DNA of 64,000 bases, taken from Anisodus tanguticus (Eukaryota > Streptophyta > Magnoliopsida > Solanales > Solanaceae). The notes beneath the pieces are model-generated. The model made no database searches and was not told the origin of the DNA. It saw only the letters and a program-made list of their open reading frames with translations. Of this stretch, positions 10,204 to 20,786 are shown piece after piece. Position 1 is the stretch's first letter. Each line of letters begins with the position of its first letter. Location of the stretch: positions 48,736,110-48,800,109 of the forward strand of contig CM067553.1 of NCBI GenBank assembly GCA_034509755.1, given 5' to 3'. The position numbers were made by a program, and so were the translations under genes.

Positions 10204-11005
10204 CTACTGCTGACCGCCCCGAGGGCCACCACAACTGTTTCGGCTGCCGCCAGTGTTGCCGCCGCGATTCTTGCCATTATTTTTCTTATTTTGTCCCTTT
10301 TTGCTGCCACCGTTGTTGCGGTTTTGGCCCGAGTTATTGGAACCGGTAGGATGAAAAGTGGACTCGGTCATCATGACTACAGGACTAGCACCGGTAGCCG
10401 CCTTTTTAGCCATGCCTGCTTATTCGAATGTAAGCATAGAACGAGCCTGATAACATTGCGGAAGAGGATTGCTTTGACGAAGAAGCGTGCCACCACCACT
10501 ATAGGCCTCGGAGAGACCTGAAACCATTTGGAGGACCAAATGATCATTCGAAACTGGCGCTCCAACGTTGCAGAGTTGGTCCGCCAATTCCTTCAATCTT
10601 TTGCAATAAGCCGAAACGTTAGGGAAATCTTCCATGTTGACGTGGGAGAATTCCTGCTCAAGAGTAACCGCTCTAGAATTTTGATTATCTTGGAATATAT
10701 CACGTAGTCTATCCCAAGTTGCCTGCGTCGTAGCGTCAGGCTCAATAATCGTTTGCAAAATGTCTGTAGAAATCGTGGAATATATCCACTGAAGGACAGT
10801 GGCATCAAGAGTCGTCCATAACTTAGGATCATCCTCGCGTTTTGGCACCTCCGTATCCTCAGGATCCGCGGGGATTATGTGAGATTTTGAACAGTTCGGC
10901 CCACGTCGCATATTGAACGTTTTCTATTTCAAGAACAAGAGGGATGTTATTCTTGATGTTAGAAACTGCAATGGCAGGATGAAACATGTTCTTTGATGTA
11001 GACAT
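10204..11005 (-). pseudogene. Copia gag (UBN2-type) remnant
   Basis: The likely start is ATG at 11005 (MSTSKNMFHPAIAVSNI..), giving VQYATWAELFKIS. A frameshift near 10890 then moves the reading to HIIPADPEDTEVP, LDATVLQWIYSTIS, ATTQATWDRLRDIFQDNQNS and CKRLKELADQLCNVG, as in UBN2-type gag proteins. 10413..10204 adds a basic Asn/Gly/Lys-rich tail. I saw no intact CCHC knuckle. Confidence 0.85.
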
Positions 11006-11145
11006 AATGATAGAACAATATGTGATTGGGGGATTTGGAAGAAAGTCGGGATAATTTGGGAGAAGAGAATTGGCCGGAATCCGAGAGCAAGTCGTCGGAA
11101 AACAGTGTCACAAGAATGTAGAATGCGGAGAGGAAAAATAACCTA

Positions 11146-11159
11146 GACTTCTGATACCA
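11146..11159 (-). other. Primer-binding site (initiator tRNA-Met)
   Basis: Directly inside the right LTR the minus strand reads TGGTATCAGAAGTC. The first ten bases match the usual plant retrotransposon site TGGTATCAGAGC, complementary to the 3' end of tRNA-iMet. It fixes the right LTR as the 5' LTR and confirms minus-strand orientation. Confidence 0.88.
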
Positions 11160-11447
11160 TGAAATAAATAATCCATTGATTATTTTCATTAATTGAAAAA
11201 CAATATATACAATTTACATATTTCCATAATATGAGAATCTTATTCCTATTCTACTTCTAAAACCTTATTCTATTTGGAGACTAACTATACAATTATGGTA
11301 AGAGTATAAGACTAATATAGGTAAACTAAACTATACATAACCTTGTACAATACCTATACAAAACCGAGACCTATACCGAGACTAAATATACATAGGATAT
11401 ACACGTGCATAATGTGTATATCTTATGTATATTTAGTATATTTAACA
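11160..11447 (-). repeat. 5' LTR of the copia element
   Basis: 288 bp, TG..CA, aligned with 5487-5766. It has an extra 'tatatttag'-like repeat near its outer end. Its outer edge is 273 bp from the U-box gene stop codon, so the element sits 3' of that gene and points away from it. Confidence 0.88.
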
Positions 11448-11719
11448 TAGTTATCTACATCCATCCATCTGGTGCAAAGTCCATATTTTAAAGTTAAAAC
11501 CATGCCTCTTTTTTCCTTTTTGGCCTTTCTAGAGATTCTTTAACCAGAGATGGATTTAATTTATTCGAAAAAACATGTTCAGTAAAAATTTATATAGTTG
11601 ACCTCGACTTGTTTGAATTGTATCGTTGTAGAAAAAGCTTAGTATATATTTTTAGATACAATTTTAATAACAAAGACAGAGCACATCAACTGTAAATTCA
11701 TGTAATAATGTATGAAAAT

Positions 11720-12931
11720 CTAGAAGGCTTGTTTTTGGTCCCCATTGCACATGGATCTCAACAACTTGAGCAACATTCTAGCCTTATTTTTGGTCCTTTC
11801 ACTACACTGGCTCTGAAGTAGTAATAACAACTTAGTCAAAATCCCACAACAAATAGCTTCTTCCCTAGCATCCATAAAATCTTGACACACAATTATCAAA
11901 GAATTCATTGCACTTTCACTTGCTTCATTATCTGATGAAACTCTAAATACCATCTTCACAATTGCACTAACACCATTTGGATGATTCAAAACTTCCTCTT
12001 TTGCACTTTCTACAACTAACAATGTCTCAATTGTTCTCATTGCCATAATTGAGGCATATTGGCATTTTGGAGCATTCACAATGTATGTTATGAGTGCCTT
12101 AACTGCATTTTCCTTCACTATAAATTCGCGATTCTGTTCGAGAGAAGATAATGCAGAAAGAACTTTGATTGATTCTTCATAACCATCTAGTTTGTTCTCA
12201 ATAAGATGAACAAGTTCTTGAATAAGAATCTTGGATTTACCCAACATGGATAAAAGTTCTTTTAACTGCAAGGATGATGAAATTGCCACTATTAAATGAC
12301 ACAACCTTTTCTTGATGGTATAAGTGCCTTTCTTGAACAAATTCAAGAAGTTTGTAAACCTGAATTCATCTTCTTTGAGCATGTTGAGAGTTCCCAAGTC
12401 ACTAAATGGCAACAATTTCAATCCACAACTTAGTGCTTTCTCTATAAATATGAGATTTTCTTCAAAATATGAACTTTCAACTGCATTTTCCAAGGCTAAT
12501 TCAAGAACCATTTGGAAGAAATCTAGCTGAATCAAGGGACAGTTTTCGAAAGGAAGATCTTCCGATAAAGCAAGAACTTTCTCAAGTGCTTCAACTTTTG
12601 TCTCCAATGTAGACTCGTTTGACTGAAGATTATGCTTGAGAACAACAAATGAATCATCAACTGTTTGAAAGTAATCAAGATCATAACCATGGCTGCAGTT
12701 TATTTGAAGCCATCGATCGATCAAATGGCGAAGAGTGGTGTTTGGAACAATAGATGAGTCATTTAGCTTCTGCATTGTGACAGGACAAGTTGAATTCCCA
12801 GAAGATAACCATTTTTCAATGTTGGATCTATCATATGTTTGGCCTGTGCATAAAGTGACTGGATCTTTAAGCAAATCTAGACTTATTGGACACCTAAACA
12901 AGGGAGGAATTCCCATTTCAGGTTCCTTCAT
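11720..12931 (-). CDS. U-box/ARM-repeat E3 ubiquitin-protein ligase (PUB25-29 group)
   Basis: Intact single-exon gene of 403 codons. The U-box spans about residues 8-82: FRCPISLDLLKDPVTLCTGQ, TYDRSNIEKW, STCPVTMQKL, VPNTTLRHLIDRWLQ. These are the residues that shape the E2-binding surface in the family. Residues about 100-400 are Leu-rich and helical, fitting degenerate ARM repeats (such as SIMAMRTIETLLVVESAKEE and NKARMLLKLLRSMC). Plant U-box proteins of this length (about 400-420 aa) act in the cytosol as E3 ligases, several of them in immune and stress signalling; the substrate cannot be read from sequence. The start is the first Met ahead of the U-box, and a pyrimidine-rich leader precedes it. 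The nearest relative (PUB25/26 or PUB27-29) is unresolved. The copia element lies 273 bp downstream. Confidence 0.9.
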   Translation of the reverse strand: MKEPEMGIPPLFRCPISLDLLKDPVTLCTGQTYDRSNIEKWLSSGNSTCPVTMQKLNDSSIVPNTTLRHLIDRWLQINCSHGYDLDYFQTVDDSFVVLKHNLQSNESTLETKVEALEKVLALSEDLPFENCPLIQLDFFQMVLELALENAVESSYFEENLIFIEKALSCGLKLLPFSDLGTLNMLKEDEFRFTNFLNLFKKGTYTIKKRLCHLIVAISSSLQLKELLSMLGKSKILIQELVHLIENKLDGYEESIKVLSALSSLEQNREFIVKENAVKALITYIVNAPKCQYASIMAMRTIETLLVVESAKEEVLNHPNGVSAIVKMVFRVSSDNEASESAMNSLIIVCQDFMDAREEAICCGILTKLLLLLQSQCSERTKNKARMLLKLLRSMCNGDQKQAF

Positions 12932-13057
12932 TGGAAAAAAAATAATTCAAGACTCAATTATATACTTTAAGGATTCAAGTAAAAATGAAGCTTTGAAGTG
13001 GGATTTTAGTTTAAGTCCAAAGGGTGTGTGTAGAAATGACAAGAGAGTTAAAACATT

Positions 13058-13363
13058 GAGAGACATTTGAAAGGATAAGCCATGAAAGATGAAAACTTTT
13101 CCTGACTATGTGACATTATAAGACCAAACCTTATAAACTAAAAAACTTTATGTGTATCGATAGATTCAAGAGAGTTGAAAAAATAATGGAAAGAGTTTTT
13201 TCACATGTTGATTGATCATGGAATGATATAATGAGCTGTTTGAGAGACATTTGAAAGGATAAGCCAAGAAAGATCATAACTTTTCTTGAGTATGTGAGAT
13301 TATAAGACTAATCCTTATAAACTATCAATAGATACAAGAAAGTTGAAAAAATAGTGGAAGAGT
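13058..13363. repeat. Tandem duplication (184-bp period) upstream of the U-box gene
   Basis: 'gagagacatttgaaagg' begins at 13058 and again at 13242. Both are followed by 'ataagcca.gaaagat', 'actatgtga/agtatgtga', 'ataagac' and 'agttgaaaaaata'. Copy 1 is 13058-13196, copy 2 13242-13363. The array begins about 130 bp upstream of the start codon, so it lies in the 5' leader or proximal promoter. Confidence 0.85.
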
Positions 13364-13717
13364 AGGCCAAAGTTGTGAGTTTGAAGAGGAACAAAGCACA
13401 TGAAATGGGGGAAGTAGTGGGAAGATTGAAAAATGAGAAGAGAACACAGAGATACAAACACAAGAGTTGGCCAAAAAGGAGGAGTAAAGCAAGAAAGATT
13501 GGTAGATTGCAACTAATGAGATAGAATAATTTTAGTAAGAGAGAGTGGAGGGACCACTTTTTGTCTTTTTTTGGCAATAGATTAACAATACAGTCAAACT
13601 GACCCACCCAAAAAAAAATCTATTAAAAGTTCATGTCTTTGAACTTTGAATCCCCCTAATTATACTTGTTTGAATAAGAAAGATGTGACACCTCCTTTAC
13701 CACAAAAAAAAATATTA

Positions 13718-13927
13718 CTCCTTCTATATTATTTTAAGTCTTCTGTTTCAAAAAGAGTTTATATTTTTATATTAGTAAATTTTTCAATCTCAAAATAAAT
13801 TTAACATCATAAGATTTAAAAGATATTACACATCTTTAATTTAAAATTACACGATTTAAAAATCTCTTTTTATTTTTTAAACTTCGTATCAAATTAAACT
13901 AAGACACTTAAATTGAGACGGAGAAAG
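13718..13927. mobile_element. Stowaway-type MITE (210 bp)
   Basis: Flanked by the dinucleotide TA (13716-13717 and 13928-13929). Left end CTCCTTCTATATTATTTTAA, right end 'acttaaattgagacggagaaag' in imperfect inverse form, and internal 'tttaaaaatctctttttatt'. Size, TA target and CTCC.. ends fit the Tc1/mariner-derived Stowaway class. No coding region. Confidence 0.75.
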
Positions 13928-13929
13928 TA

Positions 13930-15050
13930 TGTTTTTGAAAAAAAGAATAAACAAAAGGCATCTCTTTGTTTGCATACTTATTAGGAGTATTTAAAAATTA
14001 TTCCGTATCTGAAATAATTCAAATTTGCACCGCATAAGTCCACATGAAGGGAAACACTTCCTACTAAAAGAGCACAACCAACTTTTTTTTTTCAAACCGC
14101 CTTACATCATTAAAAATATTCCTATACTTTATATGTTTTTTCTTTTTTTTTTCAATTACTAAGGTGCGACTTTATTGACGCAACCAACACTTTGTAAAAT
14201 TATCACATTGTTTCGATAAATTTAGTTCTGGCACTTAGTGATAATTTTGGTTTGGTTTATGTTAACTTTACTTAAATTTTCCACACAATTTTTGTTGTTT
14301 AATTCCCTTATAAATCAATTTCATGTGCTTTTTTTGGACTTCAACTACTTCAGTACTCAAGTTTTTAATAGAAACTCATGCTTTCCTACTCTTTTACTTT
14401 TCTTTCTCTTTCTATTGATGTTCTAGATTACTTCTCTTCTTACAAGTTGGGTATAGCGGAACTCAATTATAAAAGCTACTAACTAATGTACTTTGACGTT
14501 CATGTATCAAAATAAAAATTGGATGAATCCATAACTAAGGAATAAAAAGAAGTAAATATGTTATATAAGCAACTAGCGCATTTCAGTATATTTTTGACTG
14601 GCCAAACAAGGCATTTATTTTTTTCCCTTAGTCAAAGTGCAACAGCTCCAGCTAATCTTTTGTCCACTTTTTTTTTATTTGCATACTATAAAGTGAGTTC
14701 AAGATTCTATTAATTGGTCAGTAGTGACTATAATAGTCAAATATCAGTACATGTGCACACCCTATGATCTCATCTCTCAATCTCCAATTTATTTTTTAAT
14801 TCTAGTACAGAAGCTTTGATCACAGATATATATTCACGATTTGGATTTAGTAAATTTTGCGATGTGATTTATTACACACTCATGCCGTACAAAATTTACT
14901 ACTCCTATATCAATCTCAAACAAGTTAGATCGTTTATATAAATCTCAACTTCTTCATTTAGCTCATTTCATATCATTATCATACAAATAAAACAAAAGTG
15001 AAAAATAAGCTATATATATGTGAATAATAATAATAGTAGTAGTGGTAGTA
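13930..15050. other. AT-rich intergenic DNA
   Basis: Homopolymer A/T runs and short open frames without protein character. No gene, RNA or element end could be supported. The U-box promoter may extend into its left edge. Confidence 0.5.
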
Positions 15051-15181
15051 GTGTACAATAGACCATTGTGATCCGACTCTTTTTCGAACCTCGCGATACG
15101 CGGGAGCTTAGTGCACTGGGCTGCCCTTTTAGTAGTAGTGGTAGTGGTAGTAGTAGTAGTAATAATAATAATAATATTATT
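15023..15181 (+). repeat. (TAA)n/(TAG)n microsatellite split by a truncated Au SINE
   Basis: 'aataataataatagtagtag' precedes and 'agtagtagtggtagtggtag' follows the SINE fragment, continuing into (TAA)n then (TTA)n to about 15186. At least 15 bp ('agtagtagtggtagt') is repeated on both sides and can be read as the SINE target duplication. Confidence 0.75.
15051..15130 (+). mobile_element. 5'-truncated Au-type SINE
   Basis: Begins 'gtgtacaatagaccattgtg' and ends 'gagcttagtgcactgggctg' plus CCCTTTT, the conserved 3' half of Au SINEs. The tRNA-like head is missing. The full-head copy at 18621-18773 supports the call. Confidence 0.85.
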
Positions 15182-15189
15182 ATTATTAG

Positions 15190-15945
15190 AGGTTATCTAA
15201 AAAGTCTAAAATATATTCTTTAAATAGTAGATATTACCTATATGAATCTTTTTCTTTCATTGTATCCCTTTTTAGCTAAGTTTGTATCCGTCCCAATAAT
15301 TTGTAGGTATTTCGAGATTTCCTTCCGTGTGACACCTTTCACTTACCATGATTTTACATCTTCGAATTGGTGAATTTGTAGGTCGACATAAGACATGTTC
15401 AAATCATCTCAAATGACCTTCTTGTATTTCTCCTCGGGGTGTGCTACTTGCACCTTCTAGCTATTTTAATTTTTTCACCTATGCATAAGCAATTATATTA
15501 ATTCACCATATCATCGATCTACAACACATATAAAAAAGGGAAAATAAAAACCATAGACAAAAGGGCCAAAATTCAAGAATAAAAGAACTAAAAAGAGGAA
15601 TATTTGACATTTAAACAAATTTTGTGTGTTCTGAATACAATATTGTCTGCCACTTTAAAAGCAACCTCAACCTTATAAAATTAGACACCTAACAGTTTAT
15701 GATAGTAAAGGAAGTATGTGAAACTAGTACTGTTATAATTTATGAACATTTAGTGAAGAGATGGTTGCTATTTTATATAACTAATACTTAACTAATAAGT
15801 GAAGGTTGCAAAAAAATAGCTTGTGTAATTACTTAATTTGAAATATTAATTTTTTAAAACTCAGGATAGAATAATATTATTAAAAAGATGCATAGGGAAT
15901 TGTTGTGTAAAAAACAAAAAATAATTTATATTTTTAACCCTAAGC
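15190..15945. other. AT-rich intergenic DNA
   Basis: No coding region or element ends seen. The part at 15290-15450 is somewhat less AT-rich ('gtgtgacacctttcacttacc') but shows no protein-like frame. Confidence 0.45.
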
Positions 15946-15948
15946 ATA

Positions 15949-16269
15949 ATGTTAGGCCTCAACTTATATGGGACCAGAAATAATATATATTATAATTTCT
16001 ACAACTCTTTCAATAAGAATTGTATGCCCGATTTTCGTCGAATTTCACCTTAAAAAACAAAACGAAATTTCATCTTGACATGATAAATAGTGATGCCCAC
16101 CTGCAGAGCGTAGTCCTCTCTGCAGCCTTGAAGTAGACTATTTCTTCTTCTCCTTCCCGCTGCGCTAAATAACTTGGCCCAGGATGCTGCTTTAGGAGCC
16201 CACCCGATGGAATCATACGAACCAGGAAGGTTCACATTGCCGGAAACGAGCATGTTAGGCCTCAACTTA
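15949..16269. repeat. 18-bp exact direct repeat enclosing a GC-rich 285-bp block
   Basis: ATGTTAGGCCTCAACTTA occurs at 15949-15966 and 16252-16269. Between them lies a block that turns GC-rich at about 16095-16250, far above its surroundings. It contains an open minus-strand frame (VNLPGSYDSIGWAPKAASWA, then a run of Arg). I do not recognise the peptide. A captured gene or organelle fragment is possible but unproven. Confidence 0.55.
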
Positions 16270-16675
16270 GAAATTGATAAATATTATATTCATGTAGGAC
16301 AAAAAACGCCAGAATAACTCCTCAGTCTACGAGTGAAAGTGCTGTTTTATGAAATATAGAGTCTAGTTAAGTCCCATAAGTATAACTTATTTGGATTAAA
16401 AAACAAATTTAATTCTAGAAATGTAAGAAAAAATCAGGGAATTAGATTCCCTCCCTAATACAGCCAAAATGCTTTTAAATGCCTAATAACTTTTATTTGA
16501 AATTTATACTCCTATCAATTTATGTGGGGTCGTTCGCACAAATGCCCTATTTTGGGGTGGTCTTTAATTTGGGGAAAGGACGTGTGTGTCCTCTCAAACT
16601 AAAGTAATTACCCGTTCATATTTTTATTATTTTCATATTTTCAGAAAAAAATAAAATTTATTTATTGGTGATGCC

Positions 16676-17048
16676 TCCAAATTATGATACCAACATGGTA
16701 TGTAAATATACTGAGATAGTATCATGAAAGACTGTTTCAGTCCTTCTCTTAGTCCTCTATGATACCACCATGATATATAAATATACTGAGATAATACTGT
16801 GGAGTATCATATTCATTTATTAAAAAAGACACATTTTTCTTGAAAAAAAACTTTTATGATATCATCATCTTATATACATATACTGTGATAATATCATGGA
16901 GGACTATTTTAGTTCTTCTTCCTGCATGATACTATCATGGTATATAAATATATTGAGATAGTATCATGGATGACTTATTCAGTAGCTCCCTTAGTTCTTC
17001 ATGATATCATTATGATATATAAATATACTGCGATAGTATAATAGATGA
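16676..17048. repeat. Degenerate tandem repeats containing a palindromic core
   Basis: A core like 'atgatacca.catggtatat' followed by 'aaatatactgagatagtatc' recurs at about 16685, 16760, 16855, 16927 and 17008, spaced 70-95 bp. 'atgatac..' and 'gtatcat' inside each unit are inverse to each other, so each unit can form a hairpin. Spacing and sequence are irregular. Confidence 0.65.
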
Positions 17049-17741
17049 ATACTTTTGGAGTGAGGGGGTACTCGGGTTGTGTGTAGAGTTAGAAGTACTT
17101 TAATGTACATAATGATAATTGTTTTATCAATATAATTTCAGTGTAAATAAAATCCCCTTTTTCAAGTTATAGTTTCATTGAAATGTATGTGCATTAGTAC
17201 TTATTATAATGGAGAATGTTGTGACTAAAATAGAACCAATTCAAAATATTATCACTCTAATTTAATATTTTCAAGACTTTTAATGAAGTTGCATAAGTTT
17301 TGAAAAATCAACTTATTGAGTACTGCTTATCAAGAATTAATTAATACTATAGGAAAGTTAAATGCCAACCAAGCAAATGAAAGGAAAACAAACTGCATTT
17401 TGCACCAATTATCTTTAAAAATATATACCATGTTGAATCCTTCTAGAAAAAAACTATTCTTTTTTTTGTCAAAAAATTGAAAAGAATGTTCTATTGAACC
17501 ATCATAGCTTTGCTACTTTGAGCTTTCCTCAGTCAAAATATTACAACAATGGATAAGTTTATGGGAAACGTGAAATGAGTGATAAGAATTTGTTTTTCTA
17601 CTTAAAATTGTTATTAGTATTATTAGTATAAAATAAGAGTGGGGCAATGCACAAATGTCATAATGAAAGACAAAGAGTTGAATGCATTTAGGAAAAAAAA
17701 ATTAGAAAGCCTAAAAGTGTAGCCAACAATATGATTGGGGA
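17049..17741. other. AT-rich intergenic DNA
   Basis: No coding region, element end or RNA gene could be supported here. Confidence 0.45.
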
Positions 17742-18037
17742 AATTTCACAAATGGTGACTCGAATTCTACTTTGTCGAATTAAAATCACCAAACTATTAA
17801 AAAAATTCTAACAAAAAAGTTAATTTTATCTAAGTATCATAGAAAATACAGTTTTTGTTCTTTCCAATTAACCTTTTGTGATATTTAGATAAGTTGGTTA
17901 GAGTTTTTGCTATAAAATATAATTTAAAATGATTTTCGTGATATTCAGATAAAATTAATTGACTTTTTTTTTTATCATAAAGTAGTTTGATAATTTTTTA
18001 TCTAATAAAATCAAAGTTAAGCGATCTTCATGAAATT
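17742..18037. mobile_element. Foldback-type MITE (about 296 bp)
   Basis: The two halves are imperfect inverse copies. Left has 'aaatttcacaaatgg', then 'aaaatcaccaaactattaa' and 'gttaattttatctaag'. Right has 'cagataaaattaattgact', 'gtagtttgataatttt' and 'cttcatgaaatt' at the end. Almost the whole element could fold into one hairpin. No coding sequence. The target duplication is uncertain, so the superfamily is not assigned. Confidence 0.6.
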
Positions 18038-18039
18038 AA

Positions 18040-18356
18040 GCCTGTATGATTACAAGCACGTCATTGAAAAAAAGAATAGAAAGAAAAATTATAAAGCTAA
18101 TAGCATTTTGGTCCTCAGTTATTAATAATTATAGTTTTAATTCTTATAATCTATGATGAAGTATATTTTATCTTTAATTAATTGAAATGCGAGAATATGC
18201 TATATCTGAACAATTTTTACACTTATATTCTTTTTTAAATATGAAGTAATAGTACAAGCTTAATATACCACATAAATAATTAAATAATGAAATAATTGAT
18301 AACTATTATAACTTTGTAAATATTTATAAGAAAATAAATTAAAATTACACATTCCA
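18040..18356. other. AT-rich intergenic DNA
   Basis: Very A/T-rich with no supported feature. Confidence 0.45.
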
Positions 18357-19608
18357 ATTAATTGAAGGTTAACCACGGTGAAACCAAGAGTCATATTAAC
18401 CAAAATTATATAGCCTTTTGTTGCTTTTTTCATATAGCATTACTAATTATTTACCCACTCAATTCGTAAAATAAAACTAGAAATGACGGGAATACCTTAA
18501 ACCCTTCACTTTTCTTACTTCTCCCTTTCTTTTGCTCAATGATTTCATCTTTAGGGTTTTTGCAAGATTCAATTTCATCCTTCACTCATCAATTTATATA
18601 TATATATATATATATATATAGTTGCTGACATGTGACCAGGAGGTCATGAGTTCAAGCCGTGTAAACAACCTCTTGCAGAAAGAAATGTGAGATAAGGTTG
18701 TGTACAATAGACCCTTGTAGTCCGGTCCTTTCCCAAACCCGTGCATTGCGGAAGCTTAGTGCACCGGACTGCCAATGTATGATCCACCCCATCTGGTGGT
18801 TTGATGAAGCAGGTGAAAGAGATAAAGCTTCCTTATGTTTTTCTTATTTATCTAATATACATTGCAGTGTAAACATTTTTTTTAAATACAATGATTAGGG
18901 CAGGTTACTACCATAATTTTCTTGGTTATCAACCCTATGTTTAGTGTAGATAATGAGATATTAATTGAGTAAATAGTGCAAACATCTGATTATGTTAATA
19001 TTTTTTTTACTGCCAGCGTTATTTTTTGTTTGTAATGCTTTTGTTTTTGGAATTTAATTGTTTGTAGTTTAGTTTAGAAATATAATGTTAGTATGCCTAT
19101 GAGTAGTGCATAGTGTACACGTTGATTAGAATTTATAGATTTAGGGTGTGTTCAGTATGGAGGAAAAAAATCCAATTTTCGAATGTTCACATTCGGTTGG
19201 TCAAAATATTTTGGAAAATATTTTTATCTAGGAAAACAAATTCCTTAAAAATAAGAAAAATGACTTCCCTAATGAAAGTAGAGAAAACAAGTTTTGTACG
19301 TGATATTTCAATTTCATTTTTTCCTCCCCACCCACCCAACGCCCCCTACCCCCACCCCAGATCACATATAAACGTTCTGGGGATAAGATTTTCTTTCTTA
19401 CTTACCGAACACTGAAAAATAAATAAGAAACCAACTTGTTTTCCAATAAAACATTTTCCTTCTTACTGAACAACCCTTATGCTTTACTAGAATGGATGTA
19501 GAATGAGATTTTATTGTTTTTGGACTACGAGGTTTGCATACTTAGAAACTATATAAGAAGTAATGTGAAGCTTTGTAGTTATGAATCAGAATTTTGATTG
19601 GTCTAGGT
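18357..19608 (+). repeat. Segmental duplication, copy A
   Basis: Aligns in order with 24001-25735: 'aattgaaggtt/caacca', 'ttatttacccactcaatt', 'tgacgggaatnccttaaa', 'tttagggttttngcaagatt', 'gataaagcttccttat', 'acattgcagtgtaaa', 'catgtttagtgtagataatg', 'aacatctgattatgttaat', 'actgccagcgttatttttt' and 'gaagctttgta'. Copy A has lost the exon-like block present in copy B and gained a (TA)n tract (about 18595-18620) with an Au SINE. Clearly diverged, not recent. Confidence 0.85.
18621..18773 (+). mobile_element. Au-type SINE with tRNA-like promoter part
   Basis: Starts 'gttgctgacatgtgaccagg' just after a (TA)n tract. A B-box-like GAGTTCAAGCC is at 18648-18658. Then 'caacctcttgcagaaag', 'gtacaatagacccttgtag' and 'gagcttagtgcaccgg..ctgcc'-type 3' end. 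The first 25 or so bases of the usual Au head are missing and the terminal T tail is gone. Confidence 0.85.
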
Positions 19609-20410
19609 TGATTAGAGATAATGTATATTACTTGCTTTGTTCCCAAAATTCATTATGCGGTTCAATGTACCAGGGTTAGATTGTTTAGTTTTTATTTTTG
19701 GGCTAATTTGATGTTCTTTTGAAGATAAAGTTCAACTTATGGAGAAACAACATGTGCTGTAATATTGCAAACCAAACTTAAAAAGTGTTAGAATATGTAT
19801 TGTTGTAGTCATCGTAGTCTCAGGAATTTCTTTTCACTAGCATATAAAATGGGACAGGGAGAAAGACCTGATAAAAAAAAAAATGGGATAGGGAGAAAGA
19901 AAGTTTCTTGTTGGTTATTTGGAATTGTTTCTGGTACAACATTAACAACTCAATGAAGAAATAAGGGTATGAAGTGGTAGTATCCTTCCCCAACTATGAC
20001 GAATTATCAAAATTTGGTCTTATTTGAAGGATTTAGAGAAGACAGAAATGTACAAGAACCCAGAGGGCTTAGCAAAAGATTACAGGATCATGCAATTCTC
20101 TTCTGTGGCTCAAGGAAGAGAAGAAGCTTGGACGTCCATTGGATGACTCTGAAAGTCATTTCCTCCAAAATCCTTTGAGATTTTGTTTGTTTGATGTTAT
20201 TATTTTTTTATTATTGTTTAGTAGCAAAAGGGTACACCACAGAAATACAAAAGATTAAAACATGATCATCATCACGCCCTCCACAAAATCCAAAAGAAAT
20301 GCTGGATTTTCCAGTGTTTTGCTCCTATACCATTAGTTTAAGTTTTGTATGCATTTATACTTTACAAAAGAAGTATGTAATTCCATTCAATGATATGATC
20401 TAGCAGTAGT
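19609..20410 (+). other. Non-repetitive DNA with an exon-like open frame near 20000-20146
   Basis: The plus-strand frame from about 20000 to the TGA at 20144-20146 reads IKIWSYLKDLEKTEMYKN, then PEGLAKDYRIMQFSSVAQG and REEAWTSIG. It has strong protein character and could be a last exon. I do not recognise the family. A splice acceptor is not clear, and an overlapping frame in the same DNA is open too. A pseudogene exon related to duplication copy A is possible. Confidence 0.3.
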
Positions 20411-20786
20411 CAATAAAGTAGGCCTGGCCAGTGGGCCGGGATCGGGTTTGGCGGGCCGGGTTTGGCGGGCGGGGTGGAGTCTGGCGGGGTCGGGTTTGAC
20501 GGGACTTGCTCCAGTCCCGTCCCGATCCCGTCGGTATCGGGTCGGGGCGGGGGCGGGTTCCGGCGGGTTTTCCTTTTCTTTTCTTTTTTTTAATAACATA
20601 TGTATAAAAAAAACTTAATAAACAAGACAAGATAATGTAATAAAAACATCTCAATGCTGTTTTTGTGCCTCTTATACTATTTAATAGACATGATTTTTTT
20701 GTAATACAAATACAATTGTCTAAATTGCAACTTTGTGGTGTTGTTCAAAAGTTGCAAATTACATAATAAAAGTGCAATTAAAAAAA

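Larger units (their letters stand above)
5487..11447 (-). mobile_element. Decayed Ty1/copia LTR retrotransposon (with nested hAT)
   Basis: Two LTRs (5487-5766 and 11160-11447) bracket gag, protease, integrase, reverse transcriptase and RNase H remnants in the copia order, all on the minus strand. A primer-binding site for initiator tRNA-Met adjoins the right LTR. Without the nested 955-bp hAT element the body is about 5.0 kb, a normal copia size. Stops and frameshifts occur throughout, so it is not autonomous. The LTR copies differ at many positions and by a small indel near the outer end, showing an old insertion. A 5-bp target duplication is not clear (GAATT left, TAGTT right). Confidence 0.92.

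Noticed and set aside
12735..13070. 111-codon plus-strand frame overlapping the U-box start
   Set aside because: Shadow of the U-box coding strand; no domain.
16050..16265. 71-codon minus-strand frame as a gene
   Set aside because: Peptide not recognised and no gene context; described only as a possible captured fragment.
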